A DNA stretch of 64,000 nucleotides, from the NCBI GenBank assembly GCA_964422295.1, contig CAYRAM010000005.1, forward strand, positions 1-64,000, written 5' to 3'. A program made the position numbers and the translations under genes. The notes beneath the pieces are model-generated. The model saw only the letters and a program-made list of their open reading frames with translations. It was not told where the DNA came from and searched no databases. Positions 53,620-62,960 of the stretch are shown in pieces. The DNA is from UBA12191 sp964422295. Lineage in GTDB: Bacteria > Planctomycetota > UBA8108 > UBA1146. The number at the start of each line of letters is the position of its first letter. Positions within the stretch are counted from its first letter, which is position 1.

Positions 53620-54951
53620 TCAGTGAATCAGAAGGTCCGCATCGGGAAGCCTGACGACGTTTCCGTTTTCCTCCACCTCGATGCCGAGGGTGATGCGGGT
53701 TTCAGAACCGTTCGTTTGCGTTTTTACAGAAGCGCGAATCCCGGATTGATCATCACCGATCTCGATTTCTGCACTTTGGTCCTCCAATACCAGGACCCTG
53801 GGGGAAGCCAGTTTTTCCTGCCCCTTCGACAATGTGAATGAGACATCGATTTGATTCCCGGCGACTTTGCGAGCGCTCGCCTCAACCTGCCAGCCCGCCA
53901 CCTCAAGGGAGGTCGAGGACGGGCCTGCGTGTTCATGAAGTCGGTCGACGAAGTTCATCTCCAGCAATACTGCGCTGTGGTCCGATGGAAAAGTGCGATC
54001 GCGCACAGCGATGGAGTCATCTTCCCATACCTGCGGAAATACCGTCGTCGATCGCGGCACCAATTCTGTTTCGCTGCTGTATTCATGCAGGTAAAGCCGA
54101 TCGATCCTGTCGAAACCCTGCTCCTCTTCGTCGGTCCCGCGAAACATCGGCGACCAGGTGATCCCCGGATGATGCACCGGATCGGGGTGGATCATCCGAT
54201 AGACATCTGTGAAACCTTTCGACACCGCCAACATGCTGACCGGCAGATCGAGAGCCCTGCGACGCTTGAAAACCGAAGCGGTATCTTTTGTCCAATCGAG
54301 GTGGGAGGGGGTGTTCCAATCCCCTCCGACCAACAAGGGCAGGCCCGACTCAAAATGGCCCAGCTCTTCGATACGCCCGAGAAGTCTCTCCGCCTCGGGA
54401 AGTCGCTGCGATCTTTCAAACTCTGACTTGAGCAACTCTTCGTCACTGATCCCCGGGTTGTCCCTGACGACGTAGGGGATGTAATCGCGGTAATCGAGCC
54501 AGATGCTCCAGGCGAGAAACTCCCGACCACTGGAGTGCACCAGCCTTGCTCCGATGCCGTGCCACGGTTCATGGTCAAAGGTCTCGGCGATGTCGTAACG
54601 GGTCAGAATGCAAAGGTGGGGGCTCTCCCCCTGGTACTGATTCCACCCCATCTGCTCCGCCAGCCACGCGCCCAACAGGGGGCGATCACCGTTGATGTCG
54701 TAACTCTCCTGCATCAGCACCACGTCCGCCTTGGAATCGCGGATGACCGCCAGAATCTTCTCCGGTCCCTGATCCACTTCGTTGCCGCCGCGCCAGGCGT
54801 TCCAGACGAGAACATTGATGGCATCGCTCCGGGCTGCGGCTGAATCGGAAGTGGAATCACGAAGTGGCCCGGAAACACAACCAACCAACCACACCATCAG
54901 CGAAAAGATGATGCAGCACCGAACTGAAAAGACTGAATAGATAGAACTCAT
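53620..54951 (-). CDS. Endonuclease/exonuclease/phosphatase-family lipoprotein
   Basis: 443 aa from ATG at 54951, with AGGAG about 8 bases upstream. Signal peptide with lipobox LVGC anchors it to a membrane. The EEP (DNase I-like) core has NVLVWNAWRGG, VVLMQESYD, LLVGGDWNTPSHLDW, DRIDRLYL and FPSDHAAVLLEMN, so the catalytic Asn, Glu, Asp/Asn and Asp-His are kept. A C-terminal beta domain of about 90 residues follows. It may cleave extracytoplasmic phosphodiesters such as DNA or phospholipid head groups. Related in its EEP part to the fusion protein at 20581. It heads a pair with the tiny membrane protein. Confidence 0.87.
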   Translation of the reverse strand: MSSIYSVFSVRCCIIFSLMVWLVGCVSGPLRDSTSDSAAARSDAINVLVWNAWRGGNEVDQGPEKILAVIRDSKADVVLMQESYDINGDRPLLGAWLAEQMGWNQYQGESPHLCILTRYDIAETFDHEPWHGIGARLVHSSGREFLAWSIWLDYRDYIPYVVRDNPGISDEELLKSEFERSQRLPEAERLLGRIEELGHFESGLPLLVGGDWNTPSHLDWTKDTASVFKRRRALDLPVSMLAVSKGFTDVYRMIHPDPVHHPGITWSPMFRGTDEEEQGFDRIDRLYLHEYSSETELVPRSTTVFPQVWEDDSIAVRDRTFPSDHSAVLLEMNFVDRLHEHAGPSSTSLEVAGWQVEASARKVAGNQIDVSFTLSKGQEKLASPRVLVLEDQSAEIEIGDDQSGIRASVKTQTNGSETRITLGIEVEENGNVVRLPDADLLIH

Positions 54952-54994
54952 GACGATGGCTCCTGCATTTATTTCAACATTGAGCACGGTCACA

Positions 54995-55026
54995 GAAAAG
55001 GCCCGATCCGTCTTCCGGAACGGGCC
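54995..55026 (-). terminator. Rho-independent terminator of the PaoABC-like operon
   Basis: GGCCCG (55000-55005) pairs with CGGGCC (55021-55026), and TCCG with CGGA inside, around TCTTC. On the minus strand this is followed by TTTTC. It lies just after the last gene of the molybdenum hydroxylase operon (stop at 55057). Confidence 0.8.
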
Positions 55027-55056
55027 ATTTCCGATGAAGCGAAAAAGCGCTTCTGA

Positions 55057-55296
55057 TCAGGTGATCTGGTCCGCCGATGGGTAACACTGACGTCCGGGGC
55101 GGCACCCTTCCGGGCACACATCATCGCCATCAGGTCCGTGGTACGCCATCGTCCGCAGGCAATGGAAGAAGGCTGTATCGGCGGTAAAGTTGTCCTCAAA
55201 TGCGCTGCGACGGTACTCCGTATTCAGCAACATCGTCTTGGTGCGCAAACAGGGACAGACATCCTCAGGCAACAGCGGTGGTTTTTGCATCGCCAT
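55057..55296 (-). CDS. Small Cys-rich protein of the molybdenum hydroxylase operon
   Basis: 79 aa, ATG at 55296 with GGAGGG upstream. Six cysteines stand at residues 14, 16, 46, 61, 65 and 71 (VCPCLRTK, FFHCLRTM, DDVCPEGCRPGRQC), enough for a metal site or Fe-S cluster. There is no signal peptide. It begins 2 bases after the FAD subunit stops, so it is the fourth gene of the operon. I know no named family. It may help Fe-S or cofactor insertion, in place of the absent PaoD/XdhC-type chaperone, or be an extra redox subunit. Confidence 0.7.
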   Translation of the reverse strand: MAMQKPPLLPEDVCPCLRTKTMLLNTEYRRSAFEDNFTADTAFFHCLRTMAYHGPDGDDVCPEGCRPGRQCYPSADQIT

Positions 55297-55298
55297 CC

Positions 55299-56270
55299 TC
55301 AGCCCTCCTCTCTCGCACGGACTGCACGCACGGCCCTGCGCAGCAACCCTTGAAGCATCGGCACCTTGTAAGCATTTTGTGAAAGCGGACTCGCTCCGAC
55401 AGCAACGATCAAAGAAGCCTGAGCCGCCTCATCTTTGGCGCCATCGAGTTTTTTCTCGATGTCCTCGCGCCTGAGGGGGGCAGGGGAAACCGCCCCAAAT
55501 ACCACCCGGTGATCTCCCTTGCGGCCGCCGCGATCGAGGAGAATCGTCACACTCGCCTGGGCCCAGTCGAAACTTTGCTTTTCTCGCGCCTCTTCGTAGG
55601 CCCACAGGGATGTCTCGGTGCTGGCGGGCAGGAGCACCCGGCGAACAAACTCCCCCTCAGCAAGCCGCACCTCTTTGAGGGGATCCTCCGAAGGGCCGAT
55701 GAAAAATTCTGCTGCGGCCACTTCATGGATTCTGTCCCTGCCCTGAATCTCGACGATCGCCTCGTGGGCAACCAACACCGGTGCAAGATTGGAAGGCTGC
55801 GTGGCGGAACAGATCTGATTGTCATAAACAGCGTGAAACTCGTTCTCGCCATCCTTGGCCCAGCAGCCGGTGCCCCCGTTTTTGATGCAGGGGAAGCCCT
55901 CGTGTCGCAAGTACCAACAGCGGGGCTTTTGACACAAGTTGCCGCCAACGGTAGCCATATTGCGAATCTGCGGAGTGGCCGCATGGACGACGGTGGTGCT
56001 GACCGCAGGGAAGCGTTGACGAACCTCTTCGTGGTCGGCAACAGCGGCCATCTTGACCAGCGCGCCCAGCCAGATACCTCGCTCATCCGATTCGATACGA
56101 TCCAAACCCGGAAGCTGTTTGAGGTCGACGACACTGTCCGGGCTTGCCACATGCTCTTTGACACGGTTGAGCAGATCGGTTCCCGCAGCCATGTAGGGTG
56201 CAGCATCCCCTTTCTGCTCCCGCATCGCTTCAGCCGGAGTCGTTGGCCGGATCAATTTGAAGGGTTTCAT
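55299..56270 (-). CDS. FAD-binding subunit of xanthine dehydrogenase-family enzyme (PaoB-like)
   Basis: 323 aa, ATG at 56270, overlapping the molybdenum subunit stop (ATGA). The FAD fold shows YMAAGTDLLNRVKE, TPQIRNMATVGGNLCQ and a C-terminal CO-dehydrogenase-flavoprotein domain. An inserted loop holds Cys113, Cys118, Cys128, Cys136 and Cys154 (CQKPRC, FPC, TGC, QIC), which suits the extra 4Fe-4S cluster of PaoB (YagS) and 4-hydroxybenzoyl-CoA reductase. It carries electrons from the Fe-S subunit to an acceptor. Cytoplasmic as made; could be moved out with the Tat-borne partner. Confidence 0.92.
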   Translation of the reverse strand: MKPFKLIRPTTPAEAMREQKGDAAPYMAAGTDLLNRVKEHVASPDSVVDLKQLPGLDRIESDERGIWLGALVKMAAVADHEEVRQRFPAVSTTVVHAATPQIRNMATVGGNLCQKPRCWYLRHEGFPCIKNGGTGCWAKDGENEFHAVYDNQICSATQPSNLAPVLVAHEAIVEIQGRDRIHEVAAAEFFIGPSEDPLKEVRLAEGEFVRRVLLPASTETSLWAYEEAREKQSFDWAQASVTILLDRGGRKGDHRVVFGAVSPAPLRREDIEKKLDGAKDEAAQASLIVAVGASPLSQNAYKVPMLQGLLRRAVRAVRAREEG

Positions 56271-58591
56271 AGCCGCTCTCCCTTCTGTTTCGGCGCACCT
56301 CCCGGAGCGTTTCCTCCCGAGCCGTTCCCTCTTGAAGCGTCCCGCAGCGCGATCGCCTCAAGAACCTTCTTCGGCGTGATGGGAAGGTCGTAAATGCGAA
56401 CACCGATCGCATCCGCCACCGCATTGGCCACCGCCGCAGCGGTGGCGACGATCGGCGGCTCGCCCAATCCCATCACCTGGGTGTTTGATTTTCCGTTGAA
56501 AACGTCAAGCAAGACCACGTCGATCTGTGGGCAATCCGCCGCGCCGAGAATCTTGTAGTTTTCAAGATCATCGTTGAGCATGCGGCCTTTTTGCCGATCC
56601 ATGACCCTGCGCTCGAAAAGTGCAAAGGAAACACCCTGGATCACTCCCCCTCGAACCTGACTCTCCGATGTCAGCGGGTTGATGATCTTGCCCGCATCCG
56701 CAACGGCGACCACTTTCAAAACTTGGACCTCGCCGGTTTCCTCGTCGACCTCAACCAACGCCGACTGAACACCGGCATTGGTATCTGCGAAGCCCTCATA
56801 ATTGCGACGGGGGCGCCCTTTGAGCACTTCGATGGCATCTTCGTCCATGAGCGCACATGCATCCTTGAAGGTCAGATTCAGGGATCCCATGCCCACTTTG
56901 TGGACCTCCTGGTCCTTCAGGTCGAGCTCGCTGGCGATCCAACCCTTGCGTTCAGCGACCACCTCCAAAAGTTGCTTTTTGGCGTGGTGGGCCGCCAGCC
57001 TCGCAGCGGGAGTGAGCGTGCCAATGGTGGTGGAGCCGCCACTGGCGGGACCCTTGGGATCATCGGTGTTGCCGATGCGGGTCGTGACCTGTTCCAGGTC
57101 GAGCCCCAATTCCTCGGCGACGACCATCCCCATGACGGTACGAGTGCCGGTGCCGATATCCTGGGCACCGTTGCGAACCTCGACCTGGCCATCCTGGGTG
57201 ATCCTGACCAGCGCACTGGCACCGCCGCCGCCGGCTGAAAACCAAAGATTGCTGGCGAGGCCGACCCCCTTGCGCTTGATGCCGGCGGGTCGCTTTTGAT
57301 CCCAGCCGATACGCTGTTTGGCGATGTCGTATTCGAAAAGCCGAATCGGATGATCATCATTCTTTTTGCGGAACTCGACCCGATCCATGCCGATCTTGTT
57401 GGCAGCCATATCCATCATCTGTTCGAGCGCGAAAGCTCCTTGTGGCCACCCCGGCGCGCGGTGAGCGCGTGCGCCGCCGGTATTGGTGCGAACCCCGTAC
57501 TCAACCTTGTCGGTTTCTCCGATGTTGTAGATGCCATCGTTGTGGGCGCCGGCACCACCGGTACCCGCACCGGGGGTTCCCCAGCTGCGTATGCGGGTGC
57601 CGACGATTTCGCCGTCCTTGTTGACCCCCATCTTCATCTGCTGGAGCGAGTCGGGGCGATTGCCGGCGCTCACCTGCTCGGCGGAACGATCGAGCATCAT
57701 GTGCACCGGAACTCCTGCCTCCTTCGACAGGAGTGCACCAAGGACTCCTTCGCGTCCGGCGCTGAACTTGGAGCCGAAGCCACCGCCGACGTACTCGGAC
57801 ATCACTTGGCAATCCTTGGCCTTGACCCGGCTCCAGTTGCTCGTCATTTCATTGCGGAAGCCAAAGGTCGCCTGGCTCGATGCCCAGAAGATCAGTCGCC
57901 CATCCTCCCACGTGCAAACTCCCCCGTGGGTCTCAAGGGGGGCATGGGTTTGCACCTCGGTGTGAAACTCACCCTCGACGGAGACATCCGCCTCGTCGAT
58001 GATCTTTTTAACTTCCGCTTCCTGTCGGGCGAGGCGCGAATCCGCATTTCCCCCGCCTCTGCGCCCCATCCGCGGACTGGTGCGAACGACGTTCTTTTGG
58101 CCACCACGCCCGACCTGCGGGGCACCCTCCTTGCGTGAATCTTCAACGGTCACACAGTGGGGCTTGATGTCGTATTCAACTTCGATGGCGCGCAGTGCCG
58201 CTTCTGCCTGCGCCTCCGTCGCCGCCGCAACAGCGGCAACTTCCGCACCTGCATAGCGTGCGCTTTGATCTTCAAAGATCTCGGGGCCTTTCAGCACCGC
58301 CTTGACCCCGGGCATCGCACTCGCTTTTTCAGTATCGATGGAAACGATGTCTGCGTTGGCGTGGGGGCTGCGCAGGATCTTGCCGTAGATCATCCCCTCT
58401 GGTTGCTGGTCGTATGCGTAACGGGCTGCTCCTGTCACCTTGGCGACCGCATCGACTCTGGGATAGGTTTGGCCGATCAGGTGCAGACGCTCCCCCGGCT
58501 GCCATGGTTTGACATCGTCATCCTGGATACGCACCGTCAAATCCTTGAACTGGTTGCCGAATCCGACCCTGATGGTGATCTCCTGAGCCAT
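56267..58591 (-). CDS. Molybdopterin-binding subunit of xanthine dehydrogenase-family enzyme (PaoC-like)
   Basis: 774 aa from ATG at 58591, with GGAGG 6 bases upstream; GTG at 58594 is in frame. After an N-terminal piece special to these bacteria, PRVDAVAKVTGAARYAYD begins the Ald_Xan_dh domains. The Mo part has GGFGSKFSAG, GAQDIGTGTRTVMGMV, ASGGSTTIGTLTPAARL and the catalytic Glu in GLGEPPIVATAAAVANAV. It oxidises an aldehyde or purine using water. An extra basic, Gly-rich segment (about 150-185) precedes the first domain's end. Overlaps both neighbours, so it is translated together with them. Confidence 0.94.
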   Translation of the reverse strand: MAQEITIRVGFGNQFKDLTVRIQDDDVKPWQPGERLHLIGQTYPRVDAVAKVTGAARYAYDQQPEGMIYGKILRSPHANADIVSIDTEKASAMPGVKAVLKGPEIFEDQSARYAGAEVAAVAAATEAQAEAALRAIEVEYDIKPHCVTVEDSRKEGAPQVGRGGQKNVVRTSPRMGRRGGGNADSRLARQEAEVKKIIDEADVSVEGEFHTEVQTHAPLETHGGVCTWEDGRLIFWASSQATFGFRNEMTSNWSRVKAKDCQVMSEYVGGGFGSKFSAGREGVLGALLSKEAGVPVHMMLDRSAEQVSAGNRPDSLQQMKMGVNKDGEIVGTRIRSWGTPGAGTGGAGAHNDGIYNIGETDKVEYGVRTNTGGARAHRAPGWPQGAFALEQMMDMAANKIGMDRVEFRKKNDDHPIRLFEYDIAKQRIGWDQKRPAGIKRKGVGLASNLWFSAGGGGASALVRITQDGQVEVRNGAQDIGTGTRTVMGMVVAEELGLDLEQVTTRIGNTDDPKGPASGGSTTIGTLTPAARLAAHHAKKQLLEVVAERKGWIASELDLKDQEVHKVGMGSLNLTFKDACALMDEDAIEVLKGRPRRNYEGFADTNAGVQSALVEVDEETGEVQVLKVVAVADAGKIINPLTSESQVRGGVIQGVSFALFERRVMDRQKGRMLNDDLENYKILGAADCPQIDVVLLDVFNGKSNTQVMGLGEPPIVATAAAVANAVADAIGVRIYDLPITPKKVLEAIALRDASRGNGSGGNAPGGAPKQKGERL

Positions 58592-59223
58592 CACTTGCCT
58601 CCCGTCCGGGAGGCGTGCTGCACCGCCTCAATGATGTTTTGGTAGGTTCCACAGCGGCAGAGATTTCCCGAGAGACCTTGGCGGATCTCGTCACGGGTGG
58701 GTCTCGGGTTGTCGTTGAGCATCGCTGTGCAGGTGACGACCATCCCCGGTGTGCAAAAACCGCACTGAAGGGCGTCCTTTTCGATGAAAGCCTTCTGGAG
58801 TTGTGTCAGATTCTCCGGGGTGCCGATTCCCTCGACTGTGGTGATCTCCTTGCCAACCGCATCGACTGCGAGCATCGAACAACTGTCGACCACTTTTCCA
58901 TCGAGGAGAACTGTGCAGGCTCCGCAGGAGCCGCGATCGCAGACACGCTTGGGTCCGGTGACCCCCAGATCGTTGCGCAGGAAATCGAGCAGCGTCGTGC
59001 TCGGTGGTGCAGACGCAGAATTCTTGCTGCCGTTCACCTGCAGGGTGATCTTCTCTGCACCCGGTCCCAGCTCCGTGACCTCATGGCTCCCCGTCTCCTC
59101 TGCCAATGCCTCGCCAGGCATTCGGGAGATTCCGGCGGCGGCTGCGGCCACCCCTGCCCCCTGCAGAAAGGCGCGTCTGGATACCCCATCCTTCTGCGTT
59201 GAATCGCTTGGGTGATCTACCAT
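58591..59223 (-). CDS. 2Fe-2S subunit of xanthine dehydrogenase-family enzyme (PaoA-like), Tat-exported
   Basis: 210 aa from ATG at 59223; AAGGGAG lies about 11 bases upstream. The frame is open to 59409, but only the shorter form starts with the Tat signal (VSRRAFLQGAGVAAAAAG). The plant-type 2Fe-2S motif is RVCDRGSCGACTVLLDG...DSC, and the second cluster uses CGFCTPGM and GNLCRCG. First gene of the operon (Fe-S, Mo, FAD, small Cys protein). The Tat signal would carry the folded complex to the periplasm, as for E. coli PaoABC. Substrate probably an aldehyde (inference). Confidence 0.94.
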   Translation of the reverse strand: MVDHPSDSTQKDGVSRRAFLQGAGVAAAAAGISRMPGEALAEETGSHEVTELGPGAEKITLQVNGSKNSASAPPSTTLLDFLRNDLGVTGPKRVCDRGSCGACTVLLDGKVVDSCSMLAVDAVGKEITTVEGIGTPENLTQLQKAFIEKDALQCGFCTPGMVVTCTAMLNDNPRPTRDEIRQGLSGNLCRCGTYQNIIEAVQHASRTGGK

Positions 59224-59369
59224 TCTCGGCGGCTCCCTTCCGCTTCGGTGGTCTCCGAAGCCAGACGCACCAAATGCTAATCGCCGCAACAGCTCTGTGA
59301 AACAACGCAGTTGGTGAACCCTTGGGAGGGGGAGATCCGGAATTGGGGGAGGCTGAATGGGGTGGGAGC

Positions 59370-59403
59370 AAAAAAAACGGGCCGCAGGAGAACCTGCAGC
59401 CCG
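59370..59403 (-). terminator. Rho-independent terminator after the RRM gene
   Basis: On the minus strand, CGGGCTGCAGG (59403-59393) pairs with CCTGCGGCCCG (59388-59378), with one G-T pair, around TTCT. A run of eight T follows (59377-59370). It starts 40 bases past the stop of the RRM gene. Confidence 0.93.
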
Positions 59404-59442
59404 AATCATTTCTAAAACGATCTCTTTTGATTCGAGAGCGAT

Positions 59443-59724
59443 TTAGTAGCTAGGCGGACCTCCAGCGCCACGCTCTGGACGGGGGCGAGCCTCGCTGACG
59501 CGAACACTCCGTCCACCCATCTCACTGCCATCGAGGTTATCGATGGCGTTTGCTGCCGAATCATCCGTCGCGAAGGTAACGAATCCGAAACCCTTGCTAC
59601 GGCCCGTATCGCGGTCTTTGACCACGACTGCATCGGTGATTTCTCCACATGAATCGAAGTGAGCACGAAGCTCGGCTTCATCCGCTGACCAGGGGAGACC
59701 CCCGACAAATACACGATTACCCAT
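59443..59724 (-). CDS. RNA-binding protein with one RRM domain
   Basis: 93 aa, ATG at 59724 with AGGGAG upstream. A single RRM fills residues 3-80: RNP2 is RVFVGGLPW and RNP1 is SKGFGFVTF, with the aromatic residues needed for RNA stacking present. A short Arg/Pro/Gly tail (ARPRPERGAGGPPSY) follows. Similar small RRM proteins in cyanobacteria and planctomycetes bind RNA, some being cold-induced. It has its own terminator and a long upstream region, so it is a single-gene unit. Confidence 0.95.
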   Translation of the reverse strand: MGNRVFVGGLPWSADEAELRAHFDSCGEITDAVVVKDRDTGRSKGFGFVTFATDDSAANAIDNLDGSEMGGRSVRVSEARPRPERGAGGPPSY

Positions 59725-60090
59725 TATGCTCCCTGACCTCTCAAAAACCTCCGGAAGGACCGGAGAGACGACCTGGGGAGTGTTGGTCGCCTGTCAAACA
59801 CGAAACCCGGCGAACCGGGGGAAAAAATCCGGAACCGAGACGGAAGAATCCGCACCGGCTGCCCGGACAACAAAATGATCAAAAGAAGAAAAACGTGGGC
59901 ACGAAAGGGGCGCACGGTCAAACACACAGGAGAACAAGGAAAAGCGCCTCGATCTTTCGCAGTCGGTCCCCCGCAGGGAACCACAGAAAAGTCGGTGAAG
60001 TCTGAAACACGCACTCCGTGATTAATCAGCATCCGACGATAACTCAGTGTCCCTCTTTGGCTGGAAAAAGCAAGGAAAGGCAGGAAATAC
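59725..60090. other. Upstream region of the RRM gene, with a hairpin
   Basis: 366 bases with no gene seen. On the minus strand CCCGG (59819-59815) pairs with CCGGG (59810-59806) around a TTCG tetraloop, followed by TTTCGTGTTT. This could end transcription from the gene at 60091, or act in a long RRM-gene leader. Much of the rest is purine-rich on the plus strand. Confidence 0.4.
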
Positions 60091-61071
60091 TCACCGATTG
60101 AGCCATATCTCCAGTGCTGAGCGAAGTTTGAGATCGCGGATTTCCGGCATAATCCGCCGCAGAAGCGCCTCTGCGGCCGGATCCGGAACTTGGGTGAGAG
60201 CGCAAAGGACCCCATCCCTGTTGCTGGTCGCCCGCTCCCAGAGATGCTCCAGGAATCGCACCACCGGCTCCCCCGAGACCCTCGACAAGGCGGCCAGCTC
60301 TGCCCGGGAGAGCCATCCATGCTCTTCAAAACAACGTTGCATATGCCGAAGCAGGGATGCCTCCGTCTCGGCAGAAAGATCTGTGATGGAAAAGGTGGCC
60401 AGGGCGAGGAACTCATCGATCTGAAACGACTTCAGAAGGGGACCGCGGGCGGCTCCATCCCAACCCATCTCCCTGATCTTGATGAACAACTGCACCCATT
60501 CGTCGCCGGCACCTTGGCACGAGGCGAGCACCTGCGGGATCCAATAACCGAGGACCCCATCGAAGAAAGGCTCCAGCCCTGCAAGGGGCCCCTCTCCCCG
60601 GGGGGCCTGAAGAGCCGCCTCCACAAACAGAAGATCTTCGAGGGCTGCGTCCAGCTCCCCCAGTTTCACCCGTTCAGAAATCACCTCGAAGACCGCCAGC
60701 AGGCGGACATCTTTGAGCGCCTCCTCCAGGTCATGGCCGATCTGGATGCCCTTTGCGACCCCCGGCCTCTCGCCAACAAGGCGGTCGGCGGTTCCCTGAA
60801 TTGCATCCCCGGCATCAGCAACTTCTTCCACCTGCGGAACCGATTGCGCCTGCAAAAGGGCGAGCTTCTGCTCCAGGCCGCGGCGCAGACCCTTTTCCGA
60901 CAGGAGTCGTGCGCGCAGTTCGGTCAGGCTCACCTGTAATTGTTCCTGCGATGACCCCTTGGGGTGATTCCCCTCCGGGGGAGCCACATCAGCTCCATCC
61001 CACAGGCGCGCGACAAGAACTCCGCACATCACCGCAAAAAGGTAGGAAAACAGGCGCATTCGCCGATTCAT
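60091..61071 (-). CDS. Membrane-anchored coiled-coil/helical protein of unknown function
   Basis: 326 aa, ATG at 61071; ATG at 61058 is an alternative. One N-terminal membrane helix (LFSYLFAVMCGVLVARLW) is followed by a coiled coil (about residues 42-72, rich in Leu, Glu, Arg). The rest is helical with short repeats, somewhat like HEAT or TPR arrays (LLAVFEVISERVKLGELDAALEDLLF). No catalytic motif. Divergent from the esterase gene at 61233, and upstream of the RRM gene on the same strand. Function unknown. Confidence 0.65.
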   Translation of the reverse strand: MNRRMRLFSYLFAVMCGVLVARLWDGADVAPPEGNHPKGSSQEQLQVSLTELRARLLSEKGLRRGLEQKLALLQAQSVPQVEEVADAGDAIQGTADRLVGERPGVAKGIQIGHDLEEALKDVRLLAVFEVISERVKLGELDAALEDLLFVEAALQAPRGEGPLAGLEPFFDGVLGYWIPQVLASCQGAGDEWVQLFIKIREMGWDGAARGPLLKSFQIDEFLALATFSITDLSAETEASLLRHMQRCFEEHGWLSRAELAALSRVSGEPVVRFLEHLWERATSNRDGVLCALTQVPDPAAEALLRRIMPEIRDLKLRSALEIWLNR

Positions 61072-61232
61072 TCGGTTCCCAATCCAGGGCCCCCAGACCC
61101 TGAATGCACCACAGGGTCAACGGAGACCAATCCCGATGGTATCGTCTGGGGTATTCTGAACAACCTTGAGAAACCGCTGATCCGGCGCTCGCTGAAGCAG
61201 CAATTCCAGGATCGCCGCCCGGAAGGGACACG

Positions 61233-62582
61233 ATGATCGCCAAGCAAAACGAAGCTTCTCCCGCCTACCGATCCATCTTTGCAAAGGCTCTCTTTGCCAC
61301 GATTGCAATGCTGTTTTTGTGGACCTCTTCCGTCGAAGCGATGCGTCTCACTGTCGGCACCCGCATTGTTGAAACATCTCGAACAACGACCGCCGACCTG
61401 CTCGCCGCCCTCGATGAGAATGATCTCGAAACCTTGTCGAAGTCGACCCCGGCAAAGATTCTCCGAACGTTGGCGAAGACTGCGCCGAAGGGTCGCCTGA
61501 AACCAGGGCAAACCACAGAGTTGGAAATAAGCGCAGAGGATGGAAGGGATACCCGCGTCTGGGTCTACGGCCCCTCAGGGCGCCACAGAAGTTACGGACT
61601 CATCGTGATGCTCCACGGGTATGGAGGAAATGGTCGCTGGCTGGTCACCAGAAGCTACCAGAACTTCGCCAACAAGAATGGTTACATCATCGTCGCCCCG
61701 GATGCACAGAGACCTGCGAACAACAAATGGAATGAAGACTTGCCGAAACAACTGCTTGGATCGCCGACGCGCCACTGGTGGTCATATCGCTCCGACGGCT
61801 TCATCAACTCCCTCCTCGATGAGTTCACATGGAAATACCCCATCGATCGAAACCGCGTCATCCTGTCGGGAATGTCGATGGGGGGGTGGGGCTCATGGAA
61901 CCTGGGAGCCCGCTTCAGTGACCGATTCTGCGCCATCGCTCCCCTCGCCGGAGGGCTGTGCATGAAGGACTACGAAACCGACGAGCTCGACGCACGATAC
62001 AAAGTCCTGCTGGAGAATTTGCGCTGGCTTCCCTCCTACTTTGTCCACGGATCCACCGACAATATCGTTCCAGCTCGTTTCTCACAGATGATCGAGGAGG
62101 TCCTCCTCGATCTGGAGTACGACCACGTCTACCAGGAACTGGATGGGGTCGGGCACAATCTCGATCTCAGGGGCGGTGGACAAATCCTGCCAGGGATCCA
62201 CAAGTGGCTGACAAAGAAGCGCCGGGTTCTCGAACCTCCAGAGATCCTGCTCAATGCCCTGACCACCGACCATGGCCGCCAGCACTGGATTCGCATCGAT
62301 CGCTTTGAAGATGACAAAGAGCCGGCCAGGGTCGAAGCAAAAATTGAAAAGGGAAACAAGGTCGTCATAGAAAGCAAAAACGTTGCTGCTTTGACCATCT
62401 TCGTCTCCAACAAACTGCTCAAGGAAAAAAACAAAATCACCGTCGACTGGAATGGCGAAGAAGCCTTTTCCGAAAAGGTCAAGGAAACCCATGAAGCGCT
62501 GGTCGAATCGTGGAAAGATCGCCGTGACCCCTTCCTTCTTCACACGCGCATGATTCAGTTGGAAAAACCTGCCGCCAATTAA
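61233..62582 (+). CDS. Secreted alpha/beta-hydrolase (esterase-like)
   Basis: 449 aa, ATG at 61233 with AAGGGA 6 bases upstream; signal peptide near residues 16-36. Catalytic residues of a serine hydrolase are visible: oxyanion-side HGYGGNG, nucleophile Ser in SGMSMGGWG, Asp in HGSTDNIVPA and His in DGVGHNLD. RHWWSYRSDGF and a C-terminal extension of about 110 residues (from LLNALTTDHGRQHWIRID), like that in some planctomycete poly(3-hydroxybutyrate)/feruloyl-esterase-like proteins, complete it. Cleaves an ester outside the cytoplasm; substrate not known. Confidence 0.88.
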   Translation: MIAKQNEASPAYRSIFAKALFATIAMLFLWTSSVEAMRLTVGTRIVETSRTTTADLLAALDENDLETLSKSTPAKILRTLAKTAPKGRLKPGQTTELEISAEDGRDTRVWVYGPSGRHRSYGLIVMLHGYGGNGRWLVTRSYQNFANKNGYIIVAPDAQRPANNKWNEDLPKQLLGSPTRHWWSYRSDGFINSLLDEFTWKYPIDRNRVILSGMSMGGWGSWNLGARFSDRFCAIAPLAGGLCMKDYETDELDARYKVLLENLRWLPSYFVHGSTDNIVPARFSQMIEEVLLDLEYDHVYQELDGVGHNLDLRGGGQILPGIHKWLTKKRRVLEPPEILLNALTTDHGRQHWIRIDRFEDDKEPARVEAKIEKGNKVVIESKNVAALTIFVSNKLLKEKNKITVDWNGEEAFSEKVKETHEALVESWKDRRDPFLLHTRMIQLEKPAAN

Positions 62583-62699
62583 TAGACCAACAAGGCCTTC
62601 TTCCGATTATTATTGTTTGGCTTCAGAGGTCAGAAATATACTATCCCCAGCGAAGCATTCGATTTTGCATGCAGTTCATGATGAAAGAGGAAAGCCATT

Positions 62700-62960
62700 A
62701 TGAAGTATTTGGGATATGCGGTATTTGCTTTCGGCGTTGTAGATGCCGTCGGCTCCTGGGTAGGCTTTGATCTCTGGGGTAGCACCGGAATTGTTTTGCC
62801 CGAAATGCTGTGGAACATTTCCGCCTACGCAGAAATCGCTTTGGGTTATGCCCTGCTCCGATTCGGCTCGCACGACGAAGAAGAGGTTGAATCCTCCGCC
62901 GCTGAAGAAGACGTGACTTCCCACCATGACAGGGGCGATCCTGGAGATGACGGGGAGTAG
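62700..62960 (+). CDS. Small two-helix membrane protein
   Basis: 86 aa, ATG at 62700 with AGAGGA upstream. Two membrane segments, about residues 3-22 (LGYAVFAFGVVDAVGSWVGF) and 41-56 (AYAEIALGYALLRFG), are joined by a loop with a Trp-rich start. The tail from residue 58 is acidic and His/Asp-rich (DEEEVESS, SHHDRGDPGDDGE), so it could bind metal. No family recognised. Stands alone, 117 bases after the esterase gene. Confidence 0.65.
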   Translation: MKYLGYAVFAFGVVDAVGSWVGFDLWGSTGIVLPEMLWNISAYAEIALGYALLRFGSHDEEEVESSAAEEDVTSHHDRGDPGDDGE

